Assembly: GCF_002127325.2 (NCBI RefSeq)
Contig: NC_035433.2
Coordinates: forward strand, 126,715,695-126,779,694
Length of the DNA: 64,000 nt
Direction: 5' to 3'
Origin: Helianthus annuus
Lineage: Eukaryota; Streptophyta; Magnoliopsida; Asterales; Asteraceae
The translations under genes were made by a program, and so were the position numbers. Positions 19,101-29,510 of the stretch are shown here, in pieces. Position 1 is the stretch's first letter. Each line of letters starts with the position of its first letter. The notes under the pieces are model-generated. The model was not told the origin of the DNA. It searched no databases and was given only the letters and a program-made list of their open reading frames with translations.

Positions 19101-19422
19101 CAATCGAGCTAAAGAACACATGGTGGATCTCTTTGCGAAGAAAATCAGGTTAGAGAGGAGATTGGGTTGGAAGGATCCTCTGTACAAGCCTCAATTCCCA
19201 AGATACGAGCAAATCAAGTTCACTCTTGATCCAGAGACTAACACCGCTCGTTATCGCTTGGTATACGATCCTCCTAGGGTGATGAAGAAGATTCCGTTAC
19301 TGAAAATGAAGACCGACTTTCTTGTAAATTTCCGCTGCTGGGTTTATGATGCGGATACCGGTGAAGCTGTGATCTTGTTCAGAGACAATTCGGAGAACTT
19401 CAGGATAATCGATCCGATGTAG
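16156..19422 (+). CDS. Third ORF of the SIRE-type element (env-position protein, function unknown)
   Basis: A single open frame of 1088 codons downstream of pol, intact. The N terminus is basic (KKERAKPTKKVKSE). Residues about 25-260 form a conserved-looking globular region (VAYQSYIKAFWNTAV, later KKFLPLRYKFLLHILIHCL). Residues 290-480 are low-complexity with runs of Ser and Glu/Asp and a basic patch KKRKAKKQ. Residues about 578-680 are a long coiled coil. Residues 720-830 are Ala/Gly/Ser/Pro/Thr-rich. The last 130 residues are again globular. I see no signal peptide and no convincing membrane helix. Similar proteins occur downstream of pol in Asteraceae retrotransposons, often under misleading names. 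The position matches SIRE1's env-like gene, but nothing here shows an envelope. Expression is probably from a spliced RNA, given the acceptor-like site just upstream. Confidence 0.85.
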   Translation: MAPKVKKERAKPTKKVKSELEAMSEPRHNMVAYLQPEGSVSAEFDGIMEYLHRSRINYAITTQHVAYQSYIKAFWNTAVVETVDNQEIIRAVVAEKPVVITENSIRQRLQLGDKSEDPTSIELQCQRGLLLRIKYSENVLTNQINKKFLPLRYKFLLHILIHCLSNKRSGYDLSPIDLTGLFTALILNKPFNISRYIFNNLKENTRRPLPSDTQRTNTKFWLYPRFLQMMIDDQIPDLAKATADVFPVNPMNERTLLIVKSMGVYMGSDPDRKLIGHLNAPDYEAPQNHRWRREGSVSDNEEPALIAMADEQLTAKHGIKATRRSAGSSAAAASAEVDINVAAEEIQDVSIDPGVGAGGTGDVAGQSASVATDKGKGKIDEARNLIDESSSSSEEEEGPDGDGSSSDDDNPPPPGLKKVFDKRGNPRFVKIKKTGDDEESDHDEDYTLTSPGFLKKRKAKKQTIRASKKAAVDSSIPVSVQPSTEQEQQLPPIGDQLTASETMDLMSSPPRSSGTRTVSVDQQTPATPASGTHPRPLLVISGPTGATGQSGSSGPEPSLPTLAETLSGLTDAEKIQFLIGQISELGSIVSRNTRMIEEHRVQRVKDAEAHNKLCSIVNAQSMKIKEQAEEIEKLKEANRARDREVEIMKKHSTNLETSAKALREMVSSRDERLVNAFKPMQTNFGRVHKQVGILWKEREERCKAHGIVLPRREDDQDDDTANPDQTTASGSGAAASGAAGGSGTSQETPSAPPTASTGPTEQTETLEMSVDPSQISLEPETFTEDPPESSSAQKFHPITGELLEEGEFVSEMTDEQISRLTELDDVAECLIDATPLVQDQTDFSSIDEIFISSDPERPVYVREDDAKMNALDDNFVAEKTAEFENLSSDSPSAQESRERTINEWRADFLARNPPPLAPLEQANYMLLEKNQARGRIISWMFVKDLHCMVVKRESGLQYFRTLLSILTLPYYDVAVLAQLDVINRAKEHMVDLFAKKIRLERRLGWKDPLYKPQFPRYEQIKFTLDPETNTARYRLVYDPPRVMKKIPLLKMKTDFLVNFRCWVYDADTGEAVILFRDNSENFRIIDPM

Positions 19423-19635
19423 ATTACAAATATGTCCAGATCGGATATTATTATTTTGAAGGATCATGAAATCAATTACTTAGTTCAAGATCGAGATCAA
19501 GCCATGAAGTTTCAAAGGATGGCACGATACTGCTTCAACTTGTTAATCAACGCAGGAAGTGCATGGTCGTCGCATCATTTAGCCGTGGAAAGGGCGTTAG
19601 AGACTTAAGACATGAAGACCAAGACAAAGCTACAG
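19423..19635 (+). other. 3' untranslated part of the SIRE-type element
   Basis: Short non-coding stretch between the third ORF and the polypurine tract. I see nothing further in it. Confidence 0.6.
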
Positions 19636-19648
19636 CCAAGGGGGAGTT
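19636..19648 (+). other. Polypurine tract of the SIRE-type element
   Basis: CCAAGGGGGAGTT lies directly before the 3' LTR (19649). This is the expected plus-strand primer of reverse transcription. Confidence 0.9.
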
Positions 19649-20377
19649 TGTTGGTGCACTTTGTGTCTGTACTTTGTCTATGTTTTGTAATGTATAAAAC
19701 GATGTCTTTTGTCGGTTGTGTTTACGTCTTTTGTATGTTGTTTATGTGTTGTAATATGTGTTTGACCAAGTCAACCATCCTCCTGGTTTGACTTGGCCAA
19801 ACATCAACACTTAGTGTTTTAAGTTCAACACTTAGTGTTTGAAAGATGTCATGCTTCGAAGGATGTCATCGAAGGTTGAATAGTATCCTTCGATGACCTA
19901 GATGTCCTCGAAAGATTATGGTTCGATGGATATTGATGGACCTCGAAGGATATACTATCCTTCGAGGTATGTTGAGATCCTTCGAAGTCTTTCGAAGATA
20001 CTTCTGGTCGATAGATGATCCTTCGACCAGAACATTTATCCTTCGTGCATGTCAGTCTAGTATGGGTATATATATACCCATGAGGGTTTCACTTTACAAC
20101 TAAGTTCTACAAGTTCTGTGTAAGGTTGTTCAAGGTGTAGAGAGCTTTTGTGTGTGAAACCCAGGTCTGTAATAGAGAGCATTTCAGTTTGGTCAAGGTC
20201 TGTAACCGTGTCCACTGAAATACAAGAGAAAACTTTGATATCTTGCGTGTCTATCTTTCTCTTTGTAATCTTTGCTTTCATCTAAACTCCGGTTGCACTC
20301 TAGCTTGGATTCCGCACTTGCTAGAGTGTTGAACATAACAAGGAATAGGTTAAACCTCAACCTCCGAGGGACCTACA
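19649..20377 (+). repeat. 3' LTR of the SIRE-type element
   Basis: TGTTGG...CCTACA, 729 bp, one base longer than the 5' LTR and otherwise identical by eye. It is followed by the TSD ATTAC (20378-20382), after which the RE1-like Copia sequence resumes on the minus strand. Confidence 0.93.
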
Positions 20378-20382
20378 ATTAC

Positions 20383-21861
20383 CCTTCTGTACTTGCTCAT
20401 GAACAAAATGAATGTCGAGTTCGATATGCTCCGTGCGTTGATGCTGAACCGGATTACCAGACAAATATATAGCACTAACGTTGTCGCAATAAATCAGAGT
20501 AGCGCATGATAGAGGATGACATAACTCTAGCAGAAGATTTCGAAGCCAGCAGATTTCAGCAACGACATTCGCGACTCCGCGATACTCGGCTTCAGCACTA
20601 GAACGAGAGATAGTAGACTGTCGTTTAGACGACCAAGAAATCAGATTGTCCCCAAGATAGACACAGTAACCAGACGTAGATCGTGTAGTGTCTGGGCAAC
20701 CCGCCCAGTCAGCATCAGTGTAAGCCCGCAAGGAAGACGTGTTAGTTGCACCAAGATGAAGTCCCAAGTCAACTGTGCCCTGTATATAGCGAATAATTCT
20801 TTTAATGCATTCCAATGAGCCGCTGTTGGAGAGTGCATATGCATGCAGATTTGTTGAACGACATAGGAAATGTCTGGACGGGTGAAAGTCAAGTACTGAA
20901 GAGCACCCGCAAAACTGCGATAGGTGGTAGGATCATCGTGAAGAGGACCTGAATCAGCACTGATTTTGGACTGTATATCTACTGGCATCGCAACGGGCTT
21001 GCATGAGTCCATTCCATCACGATGAATGATGTCTTTCGCATAGGCAGATTGAGAAAGAAACATGTTGTTACCGGTACGTGTGACCTGAATACCCAGAAAA
21101 TATGATAAAGATCCCAAGTCTTTCATGGCAAACTCTCCCGCCAGATAATGCATGAGGCGCATACGAAGGCCATCTGGTGAAGTGGTGAGAATAATATCGT
21201 CGACGTAAATCAGTAAGTAGGCAATGTCACGACCATGGCGATAAACAAACAAAGAGATGCCGGATTTACTTTGCTTGAACCCTTGTAAAACCACAAAATC
21301 AATGAAGCGTTGGTACCATACACGAGGCGCCTGTTTGAGGCCATATAAGGATTTCTTTATAAGACAAACATGGTCCGGATAGTCAGGACTACGAAATCCC
21401 ATTGGTTGATACATGTAGACAGTTTCATTCAAATTTCCATGAAGAAACGCATTAGTGACATCCATTTTGATTAACAGTCCATGATTGTGCCAATGCCAAT
21501 GATAAGACCAACCGAATGGTAGCCGGTTTGACAACCGGACTAAATGTCTCCCCGCAGTCTATGCCAGGTTGTTGGCGACGACCATCACACACGAGACGAG
21601 CCTTGTAGCGCGCCAAACTGCCGTCAGAATTGAATTTATGTTTAAACAGGCACATGCTACGTATAATATTCATGTTCGGTTTCTGAGGCACTAACTCCTA
21701 GGTCTTGTTTTTAAGAAGTGCACTAAGCTCATCGGTAATGGCAAGGTTCCATTCGGGAATGGACAAGGCAACTTGTGGGTTTCAGGGTATGGGTGCAATG
21801 GTGGTGGTGTGGAGATTAAATAGCTGCTTAGGTTTAACGATCCCGCTCATCGAGCGAGTTT
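20383..21861 (-). pseudogene. pol: Reverse transcriptase and RNase H of the RE1-like Copia element
   Basis: Read from 21861 downwards: RT N-terminal region (KHKFNSDGSLARYKARLVCDG), then IKMDVTNAFLHGNLNETVYM, KKSLYGLKQAPRVWYQ, YVDDIILTT and FAMKDLGSLSYFLGIQV. RNase H follows with AYTDADWAGC, SSAEAEYRG, YCDNVSAIYLS and HIELDIHFV. Frame changes near 21475 and 20815, and stops near 21700 and 21790, show decay. The upstream end joins the integrase part at 53810 once the Tekay element is removed. The downstream end joins 4377 once the SIRE element is removed. Confidence 0.88.
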
Positions 21862-21866
21862 GAATG

Positions 21867-24729
21867 TGTCACACCCCAACCGATGGCGGAATCATCGGAG
21901 CATGGCACTGAGCGAAACAGATTGTCCAGAAGTTTCCACAACAACTATTAATACTATTCAGTTAAATGATACGTCCCATACCGTATCCCAAATAATAAAA
22001 TATATTATTACAGATAACAACTAGGCAAATATTTTGTTCCGACAACTCAGATTTAAATTAAAACAAATAGATATTGTTCAAATGCTCCTAAAGACCCAGC
22101 CTGACAAGATCTACAGACAACTATGCTCTAGTTGCTCGTTCCTGACAGACAACTATTTGTTGGGGGCCTCTAGAGCTTTATTCTAGCCTCGCTTTCCTAG
22201 CAAGCAAACATCTTAAACACCTATCACATACGTTAAAATAAAGTCAATACATATAATGTAAAGGTGAGCAAACAAGTTTGATAACAGCATATAGAGTTCG
22301 AAATAGTTTACGTATAACCAGCACGTACACAGAGGAAAACGAAGCATGTTAATTATCGACATGGATCTATCGATACCAATGACTGCGGGTTGACTGTCCG
22401 AGACAGTTTGCAATACATGATTACCACCGTAATCCATGCAAGTAATTGTCCTTAACAACCCCCGTGTGAACGGGTGCTGAGTCCAAACTATAGTACTACG
22501 TCGTTAAGGCAGGTAGACAGCATTCCACGTGTAAACACAATCAACAAGCATTCATTTAGTCACGTAATACATGCATAATCGGTCAGCGTTCAAATAATTG
22601 AGTAGTGTGTTCGATTGTGATTTTGATAAGTAACGTATGTAACACCCAAAAGTGCTAAAAGCAAAAAGGGATCGAGTATACTCACAGCGATTGGTTGATG
22701 GATTGAAGGGAGCGCTTGAGAGTAGGGTTAGCCTGAACAGTTCGATAGCATAATGATGAATACACGTAGAATGGAAACAAGTGATGGAGGGTCGAACAGC
22801 CTGGTCGATCGAACAGCAGGTTCGATCGAACGGGTCGTTCGTTCGGCTAGACAATCCGTTCGGACAGTCTGTTCGATCGGCCGGTAGGCTCGATTGGCTG
22901 ACTGTTCGAGTGGATTGTTTCTTCTTTTAAGTAGGATGTGTTTGTGTATGATGGTTTGACCTTTTGAAGTTTTCGTTGTAGTATTTGAGAACACTGAAGT
23001 GTTCTTACCTTTCAGGTCGATCGATCGAACGGTCTGTTCGATCGGCCGGCTTATCCGATCGGTTAGGAACTTCAGTAGTAGTCCTCAGTAGGATGTCACT
23101 AGATCGAACAGCATGCTCGATCGGGTGGCATTCCAATACGTCGAACGAATTGAAAATCGATTAAGGGTTGAAGCATAGTATCTCATAATCCGATGAGTAA
23201 TGTTATCAAACAGCTCGTTCAATCGGACATCACCTCGTTCAATACTATACTTCATGAAATTGTCAAGTGTGGGGCCACATGCTAGCCGATCGGCTGGCCT
23301 GGTCGATCGGCTGACACGTCCGATCGGTTGGGTTGTCCGTTCGGACAGCCTAACCGTTCGGCCAGCATCCCGACCTGGTCGGCCTGTTCGTCTAACACTT
23401 GGCTGTTTTGATTATTTGACGTTATATTGAGGTAGTTTGACAACGAGCTGAACCATGGAGCTTTCGTTCTTACTTGCTTCCCCTGCTCGGACAGGAATCA
23501 CCCAAGTCCGGCCGGTGAACTGTTGGGAACGGTTAGCTCAACGTTTACCCGAAATCGATGAACCTCGTCGATAGAATCCGAATCTTGAACTACTCATCCA
23601 CTAGAATGTTTGGTGAGTTGACTCAAGCTCCGTTTCTACCGGTTTAAAGGCATTGAGTGTAAAGAAAGTTGGAAATCCTCCTTTCAATCCTTTACATCAT
23701 GTAAATGTTTAGATCCGCGATAGATCTTAGCTTGTTTATGTGGAAATCAGTTAGATCCGAGCTATTCATGGTAGATTAAGGCTAAAACATGATGTTCTTG
23801 AAGAACACCATGATGACATCATCCTAGAATGCTTAGATCTTGATGATTTTACGGTTAGAAATCAAGATTTGAAAGATAGAAAGGTGTAGGAGCATGTAAT
23901 GATCAAGAAAGTATAAGATTTAGGATGAAAACTTACCGGAATCGGAAGAAATCTGAGAAAAGGTGAGGAGCACGAGCTGGTCGGTCAGAGAGTTTCCAAA
24001 AGTGGAAAGAATGATAATGACAGCCCCTATATATAGGCTCCAAAAGAGGAAAGGGCTGGCCGATCGGCCAGGCATCCCGATCGGACAGCCTGCTCGATCG
24101 GACAGTCCGTCCGATCGGCTGGGCTGTTCGATCGGCTGACAGCCTGATCGATCAACAGCCTGTTTCGAGTGTTCGGTGCAACGATTTTCGATATTTCGAT
24201 TTCGATTGAAGATGATACGAGTACGATAGAGTTTCCTATCCAAATTACTTTTAGTCCCAATCACTATATCTAACATACAATCATCTATATTTCACACTAT
24301 CCTTACGTTACCATTCGTCATAATTCGATTTCGACTGCATTCGATTTGAGTTTCAAGTTTCGATTCGAGTTTCGCTTGATTTGATTGATTTCCACACAAG
24401 GCATAAAGTAAACACGCACAGGTAACACACAAGGCACACACACAAGTAATATAACACCAAATTCGTATAGTTCAAGTCTCGAGTTCGATTGATGATTCGA
24501 TTAGCTTGATTATGATTGGTTAACTTTATCGCATTGTTACTTCCTACTATTCACAGTCGTAAGTCGGTTCGCGTCGATTAAACATTCGATTACTTCGATT
24601 TCTTATATTGACAACACTTACTCCACATAATACAAATAAAACACAAAATAGACTATTTACAGTCAAAGAAGTCAAAGTTGACTTGGACTTTGACTTTGAC
24701 TTTGACATTCGAAAACACGGAGTGTTACA
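21867..24729 (-). repeat. 3' LTR of the Tekay-type element
   Basis: 2863 bp and collinear with 50945-53804 with scattered base differences (a few per cent by eye). It contains two patches rich in CGATCG (about 22790-23400 and 24050-24175), a TATA-like palindrome CCTATATATAGG near 24028, and a TTGAC/GTCAA array near the U3 start (24660-24710). The polypurine tract (minus AAGGGGAGGC) lies at 24730-24739. Confidence 0.9.
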
Positions 24730-24818
24730 GCCTCCCCTTGTTTAGGGAATTTTGTCCCGAAATTAGGCTCGAAGCTGCACAGCACCGTGCATGATTACCA
24801 ATTTCACGCTTCAGATCT

Positions 24819-25078
24819 TCATTTGAACAACTGTGGGTACTTAGCCTTCATGTCGCTTTCGAGTTCCCAAGTAAACTCTGCGCCTCGTTTGCCTTCCCAT
24901 CGGACGTTCACGATAGGGATGCGTGAGCGTCTGAGTTGCTTGGTATGGCGATCATGATTTCGACAGGCTTTTCTACGAAGTGTAGCATTTCGTTGACCTG
25001 AAGATCGTCGAGGGGTACAATCAGATCATGATCAGCTAGGCATTTTCGGAGGTTTGACACATGGAAAGTCAGGTGGAC
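24819..25078 (-). pseudogene. pol: C-terminal chromodomain end of Tekay-type integrase
   Basis: The minus strand reads VHLTFHVSNLRKCL, then a frame change near 24955, then RRSRIPIVNVRWEGKRGAEF followed by TWELESDMKAKYPQLFK and a TGA at 24821-24819. The HVSNLxK box and the VxW...FTWE...YPxLF pattern are the usual integrase tail and chromodomain of plant chromoviruses, thought to steer integration to marked chromatin. The upstream side joins 38379 after removal of the Athila-type insertion. Confidence 0.85.
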
Positions 25079-26664
25079 TGATGTGGAAAAAGTAGTTCAA
25101 CTAAATAAACTAAATTACCCTAAATTAAGACTCAAGTAATAAAAATCTAGACTCTTCAACCTGACTAAACTACTCACCGGCAAGTGTACCGGTCGACTCT
25201 AGCACAGAAAAGTAAGTCCGGATGTCGAACCCACAAGGACTCTAATGAATTACGTTAACGACTAAACTTAGACTAGACACTGACATGACTAAACAAATAT
25301 TGTGTTTGGGGGGGGGTTACTAAAATCCTAAAATTGTGATTAAATTGAAATTATACTAAGACACGAACGAAAACTAGGGTTTTACTTCAGATGAGATTAA
25401 GGACTACCTAGACTTGAATCCAGTTTACCTATGAATGGACTTCTAACGGTTTTATTGTTGTATGGAGCCGGGATCGTTAAATACTAAACCTTAAGGTATT
25501 TCAATGCTAAGACTTCCCGACCCTTCTCAGGAAGAAACCTAGGAAACCCTACAAGGCTGTTATGATTACCGACTGTTAGATTTCCTCTCAATCCTCTAAC
25601 GACTCTAAAAGTGCCCTAATACGACTATCTACCTCTCAGCGCGACAATCTAAGGCAGTTCTATGTTCTAACTTGGTTTACTAGACACAAATGCAATTAGG
25701 GAACTAACGTCGACTTCTCTCAAAATCTAAATTAGCTATATACTGCACCACGACCTAATAACTAACTCGAGCCTCTCAGCGACAAGTTAAGCAGATTATT
25801 TACTTCTAATTACGTTTTAATTACTGTTTCTAAGGCTATCGGCCGATTTACCCAAAGATCACCCGAACCCGCAAGGATGCAAATAATCAACACAGATCTA
25901 TTATGTGAAAGACATCCACCAAAATCTATGTGAAACAGTAAACAATCCACAATCAAAAGTAAATACGTACACGCACCAAATCAGAAAATCTAGAACACGT
26001 TACTTTCAAAGTCAATCCATAATCAATTCAATAAAAACCGTTAAAAGATCCAAACATAAATTAAACCATCATCAAATCTAGGTAGTATCTAAAATTTAGC
26101 CAAGAATCATGATGTTCAAAACAAACAAAACAAGTCTAAAACAAGAATTCATCATAGAGTATTGAAAACGCGAAAATAAGGAAAACCGGGAGATAAAACC
26201 CGAAAGATCTTCACTCTCACGATCCAAGCTTCAACCGGATGATTCCCGTTCGGCAAAATACTCCAGAATGCTCAAAATCACCTCCGAAATTCGTCCTAGG
26301 GTTTCTTGATTCGTATTCAGAGTTGTGTTCAGTTTCTTGGAAATCAAAACATCAAAACCCTAATTTTCCCGGAGATTACAACCCGTCGCGTGACGTCTAG
26401 GGGGGGTCGCGTGACGCGGCGCCTCCCTAGCTGATTTTTATTATTTTTTTATTCTAATCTGATTTCCAGACTTCCTGACGCTTTAAGCTACAGGATTTTC
26501 TTCCAAACTGCTCGGTTTTACTCGTTTTTCAACACTTTAAGCTACGGGACCTGAAATCAAAGCTTAACGTCAGCAGTATCGCAGTTCTAACCTAAACTAG
26601 ACTCTAAACGACTGAAAACTGACCGAAATATACACTATAAACATATGTACTTTGCAGTACATCA
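25079..26664 (-). repeat. 3' LTR of the Athila-type element
   Basis: 1586 bp, collinear with 36788-38374. It contains two CGCGTGACG-type motifs near 26395-26425. The segment at about 26477-26492 differs from the other LTR as a block (see findings). Confidence 0.92.
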
Positions 26665-28123
26665 AACATCCCCACACTTACTCTTTTTTCGTCCCCGAAA
26701 AAGAATTATGCAACGGAATCGGAGATAAATATTCACTTGGGTCGAAAATTATAGGTATAATTAATTAAAACCAAGGCTTGCGTTAGCTGCGATTGCAAAT
26801 ATACTTTATCCACTTTAAACCCGAATCCAATCCTAAACTCTTATCATGTGATTTTAATTTAAGTGCGGTCAATCCACCTAGGGTCTCACACTAGAATCAA
26901 CAGTCCACCTACTCCCGCCTCAAGCTTATAGGACTAAAAGAACGATCATTTGACCAATTCCCAACCGTCTTATATCAAAACCAAGAGAGTTTACAATCAA
27001 ACTTTTTTTTTCATTTTTTTTTCTCGCTTTTCTTTTTTTTCATTCGTGAGACTAGACGGTGCTTTCCCTAGCCAAGAGGCAATCCGGCTGTAGAGTCGCT
27101 ATCCCCAACCACAGATTACTTAGGTTTCGGTACTTATTTATTTATTCTTTTTTTTTAGCACGGTCGATTTCACACACCCTAGAGGTAATTCGGCTGTAGA
27201 GTCGCTATCCCCAACCACAAACTACATAGAAATGCATTACTTTCATTTAGTTTCTAGCCCACTTTTTATTCTATATTTTTTTTATGATCAAAAACTCTAA
27301 CGGTTTTAACTTATAACGGTGCCCCTTATACTGTTATTGGCGGTTTTAGTTTCCCATATCTCCCAGGCGAAAACCCACTAGCGGACCGACAATTAAGGTA
27401 TATTAGCTCAAAGGGACTTAAAACCAAACCCGGGCCTATCCACATATCCCTAACTAGACGCAAGCTCGATTTATTTAAATCTCATATTATTATTATTCGA
27501 GCCCAAGCAAAAAATTTTTCTTTTCTATCATTTTCCGCTTTATTTTGCAAACTTCTTTAAATCGAAAGACATTTTCTGATTTTTCAATTTTTTTTTTTGG
27601 ATTTTTCAATTTTTTTATTTTTTTGTATTTTTTTTTTATTTTTTTTATAATAAAGACTCGATTATTTACATGTATTCCCATCCCCACACTTAGAGATTGC
27701 ATTGTCCCTAATGCAAGAACGAAAACAAGACTCGACACTACCTAACTACTACTAAATAACGACCTAAATAAAAACTAGACGACGAAATAAAATAAAAATA
27801 CAACAACAACAAGAAGGAAAACGACTTAACTGAATATGTGAGACTGTCAAAGTGCCAGTCGTTTCCACATAGGCCCTCCAATACCGAACGTGCTCAGCAA
27901 ATAATACCAAACTCTCTCTCACACGAACGGAAAGCGGCTCCACATCATCAACCTAACATAAGTACCATACCAAGCATACTTCTACAAACGTTTATCGTAG
28001 CAACATCCGAAATTCAAACAGAAAATAAAAATATGTCCTACGAGTACAACCATATCGAACTACTGAAACAGCATAAATAAAATAAAACATGAAAGGATAT
28101 ATATGCTGCTGCAGTCTGCTACA
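26665..28123 (-). other. 3' non-coding block and polypurine tract of the Athila-type element
   Basis: No ORF of substance; A/T homopolymer runs dominate (27000-27660). The polypurine tract on the minus strand, AGTAAGTGTGGGGATGTT, abuts the 3' LTR (26665-26682). A second copy of the TAAGTGTGGGGAT core lies at about 27678-27692 inside the block. A repeated GGCTGTAGAGTCGCTATCCCC sequence (plus strand, about 27089 and 27191) is present. Confidence 0.65.
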
Positions 28124-29510
28124 TCACTCCTCCTCAGAATCCTCCTCCATTTGCTGGGTTCCCGAACCGCCAGCCTGCTGCCAACCAAACTGACCACTAT
28201 ACGCATAACCACTCTGACCCCCCCACTGGTCATACCCCGGGTACTGACCATAAACATACGGGGTCTGCTGCTCGCCTCCATAAACTGGTGGAGGTAATAA
28301 TCCTGCAAAGGGTGGAGGAATCGGAGCATCTAGTGACATACCCGACATCATGTACCTGAGCATGTCGTCCTGTCGGTGGTGGCTCTGCATGGTCCACTGG
28401 TGGTCAACCCGTATCCTGCTCTCAATCTGATCAAACCTCTGCTGCGTGTAGTCAAAAACAGCCTCAGGAGTGAACGGGTCGGGTCTCGGCGGTCTAACTG
28501 GCTGCTGTGGAGGAATCTCACGCCTCTGTCGAGGTGCCGGCTGTCGTGGCGGAGGAGCACCAACCTCGAAGTTCCACTATGGCGGATCCGAGTGTGTAAG
28601 AATACCTGCCAACTGTAGGTTCGCAACATCCCAACGAACCGTTGGCATACCCTCATTCATCTGCTCAATCTTGTACTTTGTAAGGGCCCGAATATTCTGT
28701 GCCAACCAAGCTATATAAGGCCCAAGATCCATAGTAGCCCGCTTACCTCCCCGACGAGGCCTATTGAACGACCACGCAAAGAAACTAGCCAAGTTCCAGT
28801 TTCGCTTTTCAACCATGCACATCAACGCGAAAATATCCAACCAATTCGCCTTGTTTTCCCCCGACTTCCTCGCTACAACTGTCGTCGCCAACATCTTCAA
28901 AATATACCTGTATATAGGATCACGAACCGATGTGATAAGGTTCGTACGCGAGAACGGTTGAGACGCAATTGTATCCCAAAATCTCTCCAAATCCACCGAA
29001 TTCAAACACTTCGGCCGAGGGTGATTGTACACACCTCTTAACCCATTCACAAATTCATCCGTCTCCACTTCTTCCGGTGTGTAAACCCAGAGCTACTCCA
29101 AACTGAGCCATATTCATTTCATAAAGATTTCTACCCAATGAGAACGATACTGCATCCTTTTCAGCAAACGTACCCTCTTTGTGACGGAAGGTACAATGAA
29201 ACTCAATTGTAAGTTCAGTATACTGCGGCCCGTCACATGCATCCATAGCCATCCTCAATCTCGGCCCTAACAATTCTGCCACCCGCTCACTTGCTCCCAT
29301 ACTTTGTAACCATTCCCAATCCATGACACGATGCTCCAATGTCTGAGTTACCACATACTTTTTGAGCTTTACCCTCTCTTCGGTACCGTCTTCAAAATCC
29401 AATACCGGATGATCAACCAACCTCTCAATCCGGGAATACACTCTCCTGTCATTCCCGCGATACTTGATCCTCCTTTTCCTTGGGTTTGACGACGAACCTG
29501 CACCTGACAT
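28124..29510 (-). pseudogene. Env-position ORF of the Athila-type element (function unknown)
   Basis: Starts at ATG 29510-29508 (MSGAGSSSNPRKRRIKY), directly after an acceptor-like TTGTTTTGCAG on the minus strand. The first part is a globular, helical-looking domain (NLYEMNMAQFGVALGLHT). The frame shifts near 29080 and continues as ETDEFVNGLRGVYNHP, with NIRALTKYKIEQMNEG later. A TAG interrupts at 28579-28577. The C-terminal part is Pro/Gln/Gly/Tyr-rich (QYPGYDQWGGQSGYAYS) and ends EEDSEEE at 28124. The domain resembles the extra protein found after pol in Asteraceae Athila elements. No signal peptide or membrane helix is visible, so I do not call it an envelope. Confidence 0.75.

Larger units (their letters stand above)
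4383..20377 (+). mobile_element. Complete SIRE/Maximus-type Ty1/copia retrotransposon, 16 kb, very young
   Basis: It is bounded by LTRs of 728 and 729 bp that begin TGTTGG and end CCTACA, and by perfect 5-bp TSDs ATTAC (4378-4382 and 20378-20382). Order: 5' LTR, tRNA-iMet-type primer site, 0.8-kb leader, gag, pol (protease, integrase, reverse transcriptase, RNase H), 2.8-kb non-coding block, a third ORF of 1088 aa, polypurine tract, 3' LTR. Integrase before reverse transcriptase shows Copia order; large gag, great length and an ORF after pol point to the SIRE/Maximus lineage. I found only one base of difference between LTRs and one stop inside pol, so insertion is recent. Coding parts are otherwise open. 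Confidence 0.93.

Noticed and set aside
16156..19422. Calling the SIRE third ORF an envelope gene
   Set aside because: I see no signal peptide, no membrane-spanning helix and no surface-protein features; position alone is not enough.
20057..20472. Small ORFs spanning the SIRE 3' LTR and the flank, with copies at 4652-5214
   Set aside because: They arise because both LTRs carry the same sequence; none has coding features.
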